Under the pieces are notes generated by a model that was not told the DNA's origin, did no database searches, and worked only from the letters and a program-made list of their open reading frames with translations. A DNA stretch of 64,000 nucleotides from the NCBI GenBank assembly GCA_029339195.1, contig JAPTJF010000034.1, positions 124,001-188,000 of the forward strand, written 5' to 3'. The position numbers and the translations under genes are program-made. This stretch comes from Micractinium sp. NFX-FRZ. Its lineage: Eukaryota > Chlorophyta > Trebouxiophyceae > Chlorellales > Chlorellaceae. Below, one piece after another: positions 43,153 through 54,076 of this stretch (within the stretch, counting starts at the first letter, position 1; each line of letters begins with the position of its first letter).

Positions 43153-46100
43153 ATGGAGGCAGAGACGGCGTTCAGCAGCGCGCAGGCGCTGCTAGAGCGC
43201 ACCAAAGTCACGGATGTGTGCAAGCCCGGCCAGAAGATTGTGCTGCTGGAGCACAACCAGACGATTGGGGAGGCGCTCAAGGCGCTGGCCAAGAATGACA
43301 TCCTCAGCGCGCCCATGGTGGGTGGGGGCTCTTCACTCTGTTTGCTACCGATTGGTTGCGCTTAATTGGGGAGGAAGGCTGGGTGCTGGTGCCATCCAGG
43401 GGCGACCCAATGGCACCAGGGGGGCAGGCGCACAGAGCGCTGGCCAAGAACGAAATCCTCAGCACGCCCATGGTGGGTGGTGGATTATGAGAGCAGCAGA
43501 GCGGGGTGGAGTTGCCTCTGGTTGTTGTTGCTGCTGCTGCTGCTGTGCATGCGGTGGTGTGTGGAGGTAAGAGAGGGCCCGGATGCAGGGGTGGGACTGT
43601 TAGAGCAGAGGCCCTTTTGAGCACCGCCAGGTGGGCGGTCTGCACCGAATGGGGTGCCAACATGGCCACAGCCCACCTGTGGCTGCCCAGCTCACCTGCG
43701 TGGCTTGCCACAGTTGCAAGTCGGGTGGGAAAGGGCGCCCCAGGGAACCCTTCCCCTGCACACGCAACCGGCAAGCCCTTGGCCCGTAAAGCTAGCATAG
43801 CAGGCAGGCCTTGTGCCACTCATCTCCTTCACTGTGCTCACCTCTTTTTCCTAGCCCCTGCTGCCAGCCTGGACTTGCCCCCAGCTCCGGTTTGACCTGT
43901 TGGAATTACCCGGGCAGGCGCCCTGCATGCGCCGCTGCCTCCTGCCCTTCCCCGCAGGCTGCCACACCGCACACTGATGGGAAGGCCGTCGCCCACACCA
44001 CTCAACCACCCACCGCACCGCCCCGCACCACCATCGCTAGCCCTGTCCCACAGCCTAGCCGCACGCAGCATCACACCGCCCCTCTGTCCCTCCCTGTCCC
44101 CACCCTTGCCCCTTCTGCCTGATTTCCAGCCAGCTGGCCACCCCTCCCCTGCCCACCATGACCGCCTGCCTGCCTGCCTGCCCAACAGCCTGACAGGTCA
44201 TGTCCTTGGCAAATCGTCTTCTGAACAGTGGCACCTGTGTGTGCGTGCAGGTCCCTGCCAGTCCAGGAATGAAGGACCTGCTGTTCCCTCACATCCCGTG
44301 CGCATCCTGACCCTGCCGTCTCGCCTCCCATCAAGCACACTGACCGGCTGGATGTCTGGCTGCTCATGTTCAGAACTGTCGAGTCAAGTTTGAACATCGC
44401 TTCCCTCCTGCCCCGAAGCTGTGCCCACAGGCCATGTCTTCAGCCGATAAATGGCCTCCCTCACCTGCTCCCCCCTCTTTCCCTCCCCCCGCAGGTCATC
44501 AATCCAGACATAGAGGAGGTGGTGGGAGGCGGGGAGATGAGCCCGCAGGTGAGCGGTTACGTGCCATGACATACGGATTGTGCGCAACCGACAGGACGGA
44601 GGAGGGAGGCAGCCGGGGGCGGGGAGATGAGCCCGCAAGCGGGCTGGGGTGGTCAGACGCTATTGTGGCAAAGCGCGCTGGGAGGCCTGCCGTGAGTTTG
44701 GATCAGGCAGCCTGGTGCCCCGTGGGTTGATGCAAGCGCCGCCTGCCTGCCCCCGCCCCTGCAGCTGCTGGGGTGGATCGACGTGGCAGATGTGCTCAGG
44801 GCTTTCCTGCAGCGTGCGTGGGCCCCTGGGGCAGCACTCCAAGGGTTCGGGGGGGTGGGCATCATGCCGTTGTTTTGTGGGTGCTGATGTCACTACCATG
44901 ACTGTTGGCTACTTCTGTCGGTGGCGCGTGGGCAGGGCTGGGGCAGGGGCGCGTGTGCATGCACTGCAAGAGGTGGGTCAGCCGTTGCGCTCGCGCTGCG
45001 CTTGTGCTGCCACCATCCGCCTGGTGTGTTTGTGTCGCCTGATGGAGGCGGCGTGTGTAAGGAGCGCCCACTGCGTGCTGCTGCTGCCTGCCCACTCACC
45101 GCACCTTGGGTGCTGCTCCTCATCCTCCTGCCTGCCTTCCAGCGGGCCTAGATATCGTGCGCACCGTGTGCCCACTCATACCGCCAACTTGCCCCGCCCC
45201 TCACACCTTCAGCCAACCCTTGTCAGAACACACTCTGCACGCCTCCCTGCTTGCAGACCTGCTTGACGCGGGGCGCATGCTGCCTACCCACGTGCCGGAC
45301 GTCAGTTGTCCTCACCCCTCTGGCCTGCCGTCCCTGCCCCCCATGTTTCCTCCTGCAGACCTGCACGACGCGGGGCACGCGCTGCCCACGCAGATGCTGG
45401 CGCTCATGAACCTGCTGGAGAAGGAGGGGCCCGGCTTCAGCGACCGGCTGCTGGTCACCATCAGGGGTGAGCTTGGGTGTGTAAAAATGGTGGTGGGCGA
45501 CACACTTGGTGTGTGTGTGTGAATGGTGGTGGGCGACACACTTGGTGTGTGTGTGTGAATGGTGGTGGGCGACCGGGGGGCTGGTGCACCAGACAGAAGC
45601 GGAGGCCACCAGCCTGGGCCTGGCACCACCCTCTTATAATGATCTGAGTCGTCTCCTGTGTTGCAATCCGTTCCCCGCAGGCGTGGAGGACCGGGGGCTG
45701 GTGTACCAGACGGAGGGGGAGGCGACCAGCCTGGAGGTCGCCATACGCAACGTCTTCCTGCGCCCCGTGGATGGGGAGACCAAGGTGGTCCACCGCCTGG
45801 CCGTGTTTGATTCGCACGGCGAGATCACAAACGTGATCAGCCAGACAGGTGAGGGGATGCATGAATGATGTTTGCATTGAGAAGGTTGGCAAGGGCAGCA
45901 GGGGGAAGGGGCAGGAGGCCGGCGGGGGGGCGTGCAAGGTAGTCAGCGAGACTGGAGGGCGGGCGGGAGCGAAGGCAGGTGAGCGAGCGGGCACGCCTGC
46001 GGTTTGCCGCCTGCTTCAGTTCTCAACCCCCTGGGCGCTACCATTTGAACATCTGCAATGAGCATCGACGGTGACCTTCCCCACGTTAAGTGTTGTCCCC

Positions 46101-48963
46101 GCCGCCCAGCACGCATGAAGAGCCGCACTTTGTTGTCCCCCTTTACATTCCCAGAACCAGGCGTTCCAAACTCCGGTAGTTGCTACCACCTTGGCATTAC
46201 CCCCTGGTTGGGGCAGACATCATTGCTGTCCGCTTCCTGCTGTCCCCGTCTGGATGAGCTCTGACTGAAGTTCCCAACCCAGCCTGCCCGTTGCACCCAC
46301 TTTCCAACCCTTACTCCCTCGAGACATCATGCTGCCAGCTGCCTGCTGCCCACTTTGGTGACCTCTTGACCAGACCGGCGGCCCACATGCCTGCTGCACC
46401 TTCTTCCCACTCCTTTGCCTCCCCCCAGACGTCATGCGCTTCCTGCTGTCCCACGTGGACGAGATGGGGCCAGTGGCGGACCAGAGCCTGGAGCAGCTGG
46501 GGCTTCTGACAGGTCAGGAGGATGGGCGGCCACCGGTGTCACACTGCGCTGCGCTGCGCTGCGCTGCGATGCGATGTGCTGTGGGGTGTTGTGCCTGAGT
46601 GACGAGTTGTGTGCCGAGTGCGGCAGTGTGCCCTGTAGTGCCCTCAGTTCTGCGTGTAATGCCTGTGAATTACCACCTGCCTCTCTCCCTCTGATTAGCC
46701 TGCCGCCCGCCCGCTCGCCCGCCTGCAGGCAAGCCCCCCGTGCTGTCCGTGAGCCCTCACGTCCCCGCCCTGCTGGCATACGCACAGCTGGCAGCGCAGC
46801 AGGTAGGAGGGCGCACAGCGCGCGCAGCAAGGCAGCTGGACAGAGTGGTGGTGCCGCAGCGTGGTTCGAGCGGCATCGTGCCGGCACGAGTGTGCGCCCC
46901 GCTGGGACAGCTGCTTCTGCTGGTGCTTGCGCACGCTCCGTCCTGCTTACCCGAGCTTCTGCTCTGCTGCGCATGGCCCGGAGCGAAAGTGCCCTGCCTC
47001 TGTGCCTCCTGCCCTCCCTGCTGCCTGCCAGGTGTCGGGTGCGCCGGTGGTGACGGACAGCGGGGAGCTGATCGCCAACCTGAGCATATCAGACATCAGG
47101 TGCGCACATCTGGCATAGCACCAGCCAGCCACACAGCGTGGCATACAGAGTCACCGCAGTAGGTCAAGGGTAGTCTGGCGCGCTGCCTCCCACGCCGGCT
47201 CGGGCCCCCACACCCTCCCCTTGCCACACCACACCTCGACTTTGCAAGGCAGGACAACAGGCTGAGCAGTTTGGCGCCCTGGCTCTCATATGCCACCTCC
47301 TGCCCCCATTCCTTCCCCCCGTTGCAGGGCCATCACTGCTGAGCAGTTTGGCGCGTTAGCGCTTCCCGTGGCCGAGTTCCTGGCGGTGGAGCACGGCACC
47401 GCCTACCTGGGGTGCGTGGGTGTAGCATTGCGGCCAGATGTTGGGGCTGTAGCATTGCAAAGGCACGCCGGACCTTCACTTGTTCCGGGGACTGCACGAT
47501 GCTCCCTCTTCTCCGCCAACAGAGCACAGTGCCGTTGACGTACCCTCGGCCCTCGAGCATCTTGCCATCGCGCGCCCGCAATTGAATGCTACGTTATTGC
47601 GCTATAATGCCACACTGCTGTACCGCCCCCTCCCCCTGCAGGTACAGTGCCACCACCAGCGCCCACGCGCGCCACCCCTTCTTCGCTTCCGCCAACCGCA
47701 GGTGGGTGGGGCGGGCTGCTATGGGACGCCCTGCTGCCCTGCTGCTCTGCTCTGGGTGCTGATAGCGGTGGGTGGGGTGCTGATAGCGGTGGGTGGTACC
47801 GCTGCTGGTCAACTGGCTGGTCGGGCAGTGCACGTGCCCGCAAGCCGCATGCACGTGCCAGGCGCTTCTCGTCCGGCGCCGCTCTCTTCTGAGGTCCCAT
47901 AACAAGCTGCAGAAGGGCCCCCGCCAAGCCAGCTGTTTCATAACAAGCAATTTCAACTCACAAGTCAAGCTGAGCGTTTTATTGCATAATTCCATGATGC
48001 AGCGGGGGTCCCACCAAGGGCGACATCCAGCTGTTCACGGTGAAGAAGGACACGACGCTGAGGGAGCTGCTGAACAAGGTGGGTGACGGCATGATTGTGG
48101 GGAATTTCACGCAACACAAATAGGAAGGGGGTGCAATTAAACAACAATCAAGGAAGCGCACGACGCTGAGGGAGCTGCTGAACAAGGTGGGATATGATTA
48201 TGAGAGGGACACGTCATGTAACATAAAGGAATGGGGAGGATGCGTGAGGAGGATGTAAATAAAAGGACATGACGCTGAGGGAGCTGCTGAACGGGGTGGG
48301 CGGAAGTGCCAAGTAGCACGCTGTACCTGCCCCTTCCCAACACGCTTCCCTGGCCTGCTCCTGTTTGTTTTCCCTTCTCCGCAGATAGTGGGAGAGCACA
48401 TCCATCGCGTGGTAAGCAAGGGCAGGGCTTTTGGCTTTTCCTGATGCTGCTGTCGCCGCTGCCACTGCGGCTGCGGCCGCCGCTGCTGCTTACTTTCTTT
48501 CAACTGCTGAGCCTGCTAATGATGCTGAGCACTCCTGCCCTATGCCTGCCTGCCTGCCTGCCTGTGCTGCAGTATGTGGTGGACAATGACGACACGCCAC
48601 GCGTGCAGGTGGGCGCCAGCTGGCACAGGGGCTGTGGCCCGGGGATCACACACAAGTCCCTTGAAAACGGGGATTGAGCGCGGCTCTAGGGGCTGGGACA
48701 ACGGGGAAGGGGCAGCGGTGGCCCACGCACGCCACCAGCAGATCACCTGACCTGCATTCGCTTTCGTACCCTCCTGCCTGCCTGCCCGCCTTGGCTGCAC
48801 GCTGCCAGCACGCACACGCTGTTGTGTTGCGCCCGCCCTCCCCGCGGCATCAAGCAGATTGTCAAGCAGTGCACCCCCTCCCCTCCTCCATGCACCCCCT
48901 TGCTTGTTGCAGGCCGTCATCACGCCCACCGATGTGCTGCGCCTGGTGGCAGGCGTCTACTGA
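43153..48963 (+). CDS. CBS-domain protein with four CBS motifs (SNF4 / PV42-like)
   Basis: Fourteen exons, 367 residues: 43153-43317, 44495-44548, 44765-44813, 45359-45466, 45681-45848, 46429-46512, 46729-46802, 47032-47099, 47328-47411, 47642-47701, 48003-48078, 48385-48411, 48573-48608 and 48913-48963. Four CBS motifs can be read. Motif 1 spans about 15-90 (LLEHNQTIGEALKALAKNDI, LLGWIDVADVLRAFL). Motif 2 ends in HGEITNVISQTDVMRFLL (about 165-190). Motif 3 is VSGAPVVTDSGELIANLSIS DIR (about 235-257). Motif 4 includes DTTLRELLNKIVGEHIHRVY and ITPTDVLRLVAG (about 320-365). Paired CBS motifs bind adenine nucleotides; the four-motif plan is that of AMPK gamma/SNF4 and plant PV42 or CBSX-type proteins. 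Which kinase or partner it serves cannot be told. Several exons are tiny (27 and 36 nt). Confidence 0.82.
43437..43480 (+). repeat. Ghost copy of CBS-gene exon 1 end
   Basis: 41 of 44 bases match 43282-43325, covering LAKNDILSAPM codons, the exon end and the GTGGGTGG donor. Offset 155 nt. Confidence 0.95.
44598..44639 (+). repeat. Ghost copy of CBS-gene exon 2 end
   Basis: Copy of about 44514-44551, keeping GGGGAGATGAGCCCGCA. Its donor has become AGC. Confidence 0.8.
45247..45294 (+). repeat. Ghost copy of CBS-gene exon 4 start
   Basis: Acceptor TGCAG plus ACCTG-TTGACGCGGGGCGC, copy of about 45350-45400, offset about 104 nt. Confidence 0.85.
45486..45573 (+). repeat. 36-bp tandem repeat in intron 4 of the CBS gene
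   Basis: About 2.5 units containing GGTGGTGGGCGACACACTTG and a (GT)n run. The last unit runs into the ghost copy of exon 5. Confidence 0.85.
45568..45623 (+). repeat. Ghost copy of CBS-gene exon 5 start
   Basis: Copy of 45686-45741 (EDRGLVYQTEGEATSL codons); the copy reads GLVHQTEAEATSL. Offset 118 nt. Confidence 0.85.
46213..46260 (+). repeat. Ghost copy 1 of CBS-gene exon 6 start
   Basis: Resembles 46427-46474 (GACGTCATG..CGCTTCCTGCTGTCCC) with a short insertion. Confidence 0.7.
46321..46365 (+). repeat. Ghost copy 2 of CBS-gene exon 6 start
   Basis: Weaker copy of the same segment (AGACATCATGC...CCTGCTGCCCAC), about 106 nt before the parent. Confidence 0.5.
47240..47290 (+). repeat. Ghost copy of CBS-gene exon 9 start
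   Basis: Shares GCTGAGCAGTTTGGCGC with exon 9 (parent 47322-47367) and has a decayed acceptor. Confidence 0.75.
48151..48191 (+). repeat. Ghost copy 1 of CBS-gene exon 11 end
   Basis: 38 of 41 bases match 48043-48083, including the AAGGTGGG donor; the last 30 are identical. Offset 108 nt. Confidence 0.95.
48261..48300 (+). repeat. Ghost copy 2 of CBS-gene exon 11 end
   Basis: Second downstream copy of the same segment, offset about 217 nt from the parent and 109 from copy 1. Confidence 0.92.
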
Positions 48964-50024
48964 GCTGGCTGGCCGCCTCTGCTGGCACTTCAGCCCTCTG
49001 GCTGCCCTGCACTGCCACCCCGGCATGCACCCGCACAGCCGAGGGAGGTAACCACATGGCATCGGCAGGCGGGGGCGGGCTGGGGCCCCAATATCGCCAC
49101 CTCAGCAGGCAGCTCAGCAGGAGGCTCACCCTGTCCCTCTTTGCACCACAGCACTGCACAGCACGGTATCAGCCCGATCCAGAGTGTTCTCAAAACATTG
49201 CATCTCAAGAGCTCCTAAGGCAACCAACCCCCACCTCGTGTGCACGCCGCCACATTCGGTGGCGCGCATGTCCTACTGGCAGCGCTTCTCCTTTTGTGCT
49301 GTGCTTCAGCCACACCCAGTCGGTACATGCGTGTGAACTGCACTGTCTATTGTAACAGCTACCCATCAGTGAGTAACTCCCACCAGCCATCCACAAACCA
49401 AACGCGCTTGCTGCCTCCATCCTGATCTACACAACCCCGCATGTGTGGCGGCCGGGGATACGGGAAACCTGTGTGCCAGGCGTGTTGCTGCGCCCCACCA
49501 GGCTATCCGCTGTTGCTGCCAGAGCCTGCTGTGTGCCAATGACCAGCTGAGTGCAGCGCGGAGCAAGTCGGTATAACGTTACCCAGGGTCAGGTGGGGGG
49601 CACAAGGGACAGACAGCGTGTTGGTGGCAGAGGATGCAGGGTGAGGGGAGGGAGCAAGGGGGGTTGGCTGAGAAAGGCGGGGAGAATGAATCAAAGATAA
49701 GGCAGGGGTAAAGTAGGGAAAGACAGGCGGCAGGCGGTAGTGTGTGCTGCTGGCAGGTGCGCAGGCGGTGAATGTCTGAGGGCCCGCGCCACTGCCGCTG
49801 TCGGGTGCCCCGTGGGGGCCGGCTGGCCGGCCCGCCTTCTGACCAAATGCATGCACCGGGACAAGGAAGCTTTGCGGACAAAATCAGTCCGGAGCCCTCC
49901 TTCGTACGCTCCCGGTGCGCGTAACATCAAAGCATCCGGTGAGCACAGCCGTTATCAAGCCCAGGCGGCTCCATGTGCCTGTTCCGCGCGCGTGCAGCGG
50001 CACAGGGCGTGAGAGCCTGGCTCT
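48964..50024. other. Convergent intergenic region (CBS gene / PDX1)
   Basis: About 1.06 kb of 3' flanks. No coding exon; no clear TGTAA for PDX1. Confidence 0.45.
49351..49355 (+). promoter_or_regulatory. Polyadenylation signal TGTAA (CBS gene)
   Basis: TGTAA about 390 nt after the stop codon. Confidence 0.45.
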
Positions 50025-53000
50025 TTACTCGGAGCGCCCGGCATAGGACTTGAAGCCCTTCTCCCGCACGTCAATGCCCACCATGGGCTCGCCCAGGTCG
50101 GCAGACACCTGCAATAGGGGCAGGGCACAAGCACGAAGCGTGTTTGAAACAGGAGCAAAGACTGACTGAACAGGAGGAAAGACTGGCAAAAAGAAGAGGC
50201 GCATTGCCCGCCAGGGCTGGCCCAGGTCAGACAACAGCCTTGCCAGGTGCTTAGCCTGGTGTTGTTTCCTGTTGTGCGGTGGAACGCACGTGTGTGAGTA
50301 TTTACGCACACGCACACAGCCCTTCACCAGCCTCCCCCATTTGTGTGCTCGACGATAACAAAGGCAAGGCTCACCTCGGCCAGCACGGCGGGGTCGTTGT
50401 AGTGGGTGACGGCCTGCACAATGGCGCGCGCGCGCTTGGCGGGGTCGCCGCTCTTGAAGATGCCGCTGCCCACAAACACGCCGTCCATGCCCAGCTGCAG
50501 CGTGGGAAGAAGGCACACAGCATGCCAAGTGGGGGTGAGAGGGGGGTTGGGGGCACAGGGGGAAGAGGCGCACACACACGCCTGTCCATGCCCAGCTGTA
50601 AGAATCACATGACATGAACAGAAGATGCGGCGTGGACGAGTGGACAGGACAGTGAGGGTGGGAGAAGGGATGGAGCCAAGGGGAGCAGCGGTTGGCGCTT
50701 TGTCAACAGACAACAAGGCGGCATGTGAACACACACACGCGGTGCGTGTCGCTTGGCCACCCACACAAACACCCGCCGCCCATTGCCCTGCACCTACCTG
50801 CATCATGAGCGCAGCGTCGGCGGGGGTGGCCACGCCGCCGGCAGCAAAGTTGACCACCGGCAGGCGGCCCAGCGCCTTGGTCTGCCGCACCAGCTCAACG
50901 GGGGCGCGCAGCTCCTGCAGGAATGCAGAAGGCAGGATGGGGGCAGGATGGGGTTGAAGAGGGGCGAAGGTAGGCTGGGACAGGATGGGTTTGCACAGCG
51001 AGTCGAGGCAGAAGGCAGGATGGGGGACAGGACCGGGTTAGATAACGGGGCAGGATGGGGGACAGGACAGGGTTAGAGAGCGGGTGAACGCGAACAGGCA
51101 GGCGGGTGGACTTGGGTGACGGCGGGCGGCACAACGGGCACGCCACACACCCTGTGCCCCCACCCTTGCAACCTGCGCAAAACTGCAGCTACAAGCTGCA
51201 ACTGATAACAACATCAGTCAACCAAAATCGTGCACAGGCTCACCTTGGCGTAGACGTACAGCTCGTCATCATCCATGGTCTGAAGCTGGCGGATGGCGCC
51301 CTGCACCGCGCGCGCGTGCCGCACTGCCTCGACCACGTTGCCGGTGCCTGCCTCGCCCTGCAGAGGTAACGGGACCACGGCGAGATGAGCGGTTGGGGGC
51401 TGAGCAGCTGGGAGACAGAGAATGCTCTTGAGAGATTGGGCAGTGAGCGTGCGAGCCCTGTCCGCCTCTCCCTAGTCGTGGCAGCACCGACCCATCACTG
51501 CTGCCTTCATAAAGCCAAACTCGACCTTGAACTCGGACTCGGCCACCAGGCCAGCACCCACCCACCTTGGTGCGGATCATGGCCGCGCCCTCTGCGATGC
51601 GCCGCAGAGCCTCGCCCAGGTCGCGGCAGCCGCAGACAAAGGGCACCTTGAAGGTGTGCTTGTTGATGTGGTGGATGTCGTCGGCGGGGGTCAGCACCTG
51701 CCGGTGGCGGCGAGGGGAGGAGAGGAGCAGGGGGACAAGAGCGGGTGGTGGGCATACAGCGCTGTACATGGCCGCCCCGCTGTGCCCGCCCTCCCCCGGC
51801 TCGACAGCAAATCATGACGTCGTACCCCACCAACTGTACACTAGCACCCGAAATATGCTTTGCCCAGCACCCACCTCGCTCTCATCGATGCAGTCGATGC
51901 CGAAATCAGCACCCAACAACCGTACGCCAGCACCCAGACAACCCAGCACCCACCTCGCTCTCGTCGATGTAGTCGATGCCGCAGGCCTCCAGGATCTGCG
52001 CCTCCACAAAGTGGCCGATGCGCGCCTTGGCCATCACGGGGATGGTCACAGCGGCCTTGATGTCCCGGATCATCTGCAGGGGCGGGCAAGAGATGGAAAA
52101 GCAAAGCAACAGGAAGCAGGCCGGTGAGTCGGGCATGGTCTGGCCTGGTAGTTGCGGGGGGCAACTGCGGGCCAGCACCAGTTGCTGGCACACACTCTGC
52201 CTCCTGCAGTGGACCTCCCCGGACCTCCTGTACTGTACTGGACCAAACCCACCTGGGGGTCGCTCATGCGGGCCACGCCGCCGTTGCGGCGGATGTCGGC
52301 GGGCACGCGCTCCAGCGCCATCACCGCCACAGCGCCCGCCTCCTCGGCGATGCGCGCCTCCTCGGGGGTCACCACATCCATGATGACGCCACCCTGCAGC
52401 GACAGGTGGTGGCGGTCAACGACACGGTCAAAGGAGCGGCGACAGGTGGGGGGCCAACAGCTGGGGCGGCACGAGGAGTAAAAGGAAATAAAAGGAAACC
52501 AGCGCGACCGGCGAGCGGGGGCAGGCGGAATGCACCCTAGTACTTGGCAGAGCCCTAGCTGCAACTTTTGCTGCTGCAAGTGCAGCCATACGATCGGCTT
52601 CTGTGCCCCCCAAGCTCACCTTGAGCATCTGGGCGAGGCCCACCTGCGGAGCGGGCAGGGAGGCAGGAAGGGGAGGGACAAGGTGGATGAGCAAGGGGCA
52701 GTCGGCAGCAGGCGGGAGCAGCAAAACAAAGTATCCAGGGTGCCGCAGGCTGCCAAACAGCCACCCGCTACAGCTGAGGCAGCTGTGCAGTGCCTAGCTG
52801 TCTCGGCTGGCAGCCGGGCTGGAACAGAAGGCCCCGCCCAGCCTAGCGGCCGTGCAAGCTGCCTGCGCCGTCGTCGCACAGTTGTTGAGATCAACACGCA
52901 AGCTGCGCTGCAACTGCCCAAGACTCCATGCTGCTCTTTGGTAAGCAGCCAGATGTAGAAGCGGCTGCCCGGCTGCAAGGACGATTGCTGTGGGTACCGC

Positions 53001-53254
53001 ACGTGCTGGCACGCTTTGCAGGTGCAGGCCTGCAGAGGCGGCGGCGGCGGCGGCGCCGCCCTAGCCCCGCCAGACCCGCTGGCTGGAAGCGCGCCATAAG
53101 GCTCGCTGGAGCACCCTGACATCCATCTGACTGCCCGGGTGTGGCTGGGCTGGCGCCGCTGTGGAGGCTGGCAGGCCCCCCACATGCACCACACCACATG
53201 CAGACACGGGCGCCGCACCTTGACCGCCTGGGTGCCGCGCTGCTGCTCGGCCAT
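50025..53254 (-). CDS. PDX1: Pyridoxal 5'-phosphate synthase, lyase/synthase subunit PDX1 (PdxS)
   Basis: Nine exons: 53219-53254, 52620-52643, 52253-52393, 51954-52073, 51566-51697, 51244-51357, 50798-50914, 50375-50494 and 50025-50108, giving 295 residues, the usual PdxS length. The barrel motifs are complete: [20 protein letters not shown] with the catalytic-site Asp near 26, [14 protein letters not shown] with the substrate-binding Lys near 83, [34 protein letters not shown] with the second catalytic Lys near 151, [19 protein letters not shown] and the phosphate-binding [11 protein letters not shown]. The enzyme makes PLP from ribose 5-phosphate, glyceraldehyde 3-phosphate and ammonia supplied by PDX2, which is not in this window. 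Exon 1 has only 12 codons and exon 2 only 8. Confidence 0.97.
50569..50600 (-). repeat. Ghost copy of PDX1 exon 8 start
   Basis: Copy of about 50470-50500 (LGMDGV codons and acceptor). In the copy the acceptor reads TTACAG. Confidence 0.75.
50930..51095. repeat. Imperfect tandem repeat in PDX1 intron 6
   Basis: Repeated GGCAGGATGGGGGACAGGAC-type units of roughly 35-45 bp. Purely intronic. Confidence 0.7.
51863..51902 (-). repeat. Ghost copy of PDX1 exon 4 end
   Basis: 38 of 40 bases match 51942-51981 (IDYIDESE codons plus GTGGGTGCTGGG donor side), offset 79 nt. The flanking intron is duplicated too. Confidence 0.95.
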
Positions 53255-54076
53255 GGCTGCTGGTTCGACGGTGCTGCGGAGGGCGGTGGGGCGGCGGCGC
53301 AAGCAGCGACGGACCGATGTGACAGCACCAGGGGTGTGTGAAAGCAATGCAGGAGTACGCAAAATCAAAGGGGTGGTGACAGGAGACTTTTTTGGCCGCC
53401 ACAACAAAGCTGACGTGGCTGGTGGGTGGAAAACCCAGAGATGGGCGGCCTCCACCCTCCTGAAGCCGCTGAGCACTACCAGATTGCTTGCATCGCTTGT
53501 GGAAGCCGCCGCCGGCCGTGCCTCGCTGGACACCCAGAGATACATTCACCGCTTGCACCGACAACGTCACCCCCGCCTGCCGAGCCACTCCCGACCACCT
53601 GCTTTGCTTGCCATTGGGTGCCTTCTCTACGTCTGCTGCGCCCTGGGCTCTGTGCACGTATATTTTGGAGGAACTCTTCCGAAGTTGTTGACGTGCAGGC
53701 AGCAAGCGCGTCTTGCTTGTGGACACGGGCGGTCTTGCCAAGCCCCAGTGCTGGGTTGCGGCAAGAAGCACATTAATTGTTGCTTATCATCAGCGAGATG
53801 GGCAGCAGTAAAGCCAACTTGATTCATGTGCATAAGGTGAGACTTGTGCACTGGGTCACGAAGCACAATCCACCACTGCTGCCGCTGCCAGCCGCACGGC
53901 ATGCCTGCCGCTGCTGACGAGGAGTGAGGAGGGCCGGAAGAGGGCGACGGCCTGTCCATGGCGCAGCGATCGTGCTGTAGCTTGTCCTCACCGCCTGCCG
54001 AGGACACCACGTTTGTTTGAGGGCCTCACCGTCCGCAGAGAACAAAGTTGTTTCACACTCCTGGCTGCCCAGCAGA
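53255..54076. other. Divergent intergenic region (PDX1 / ETF beta)
   Basis: About 0.8 kb with both promoters. No exon or named motif identified. Confidence 0.45.
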
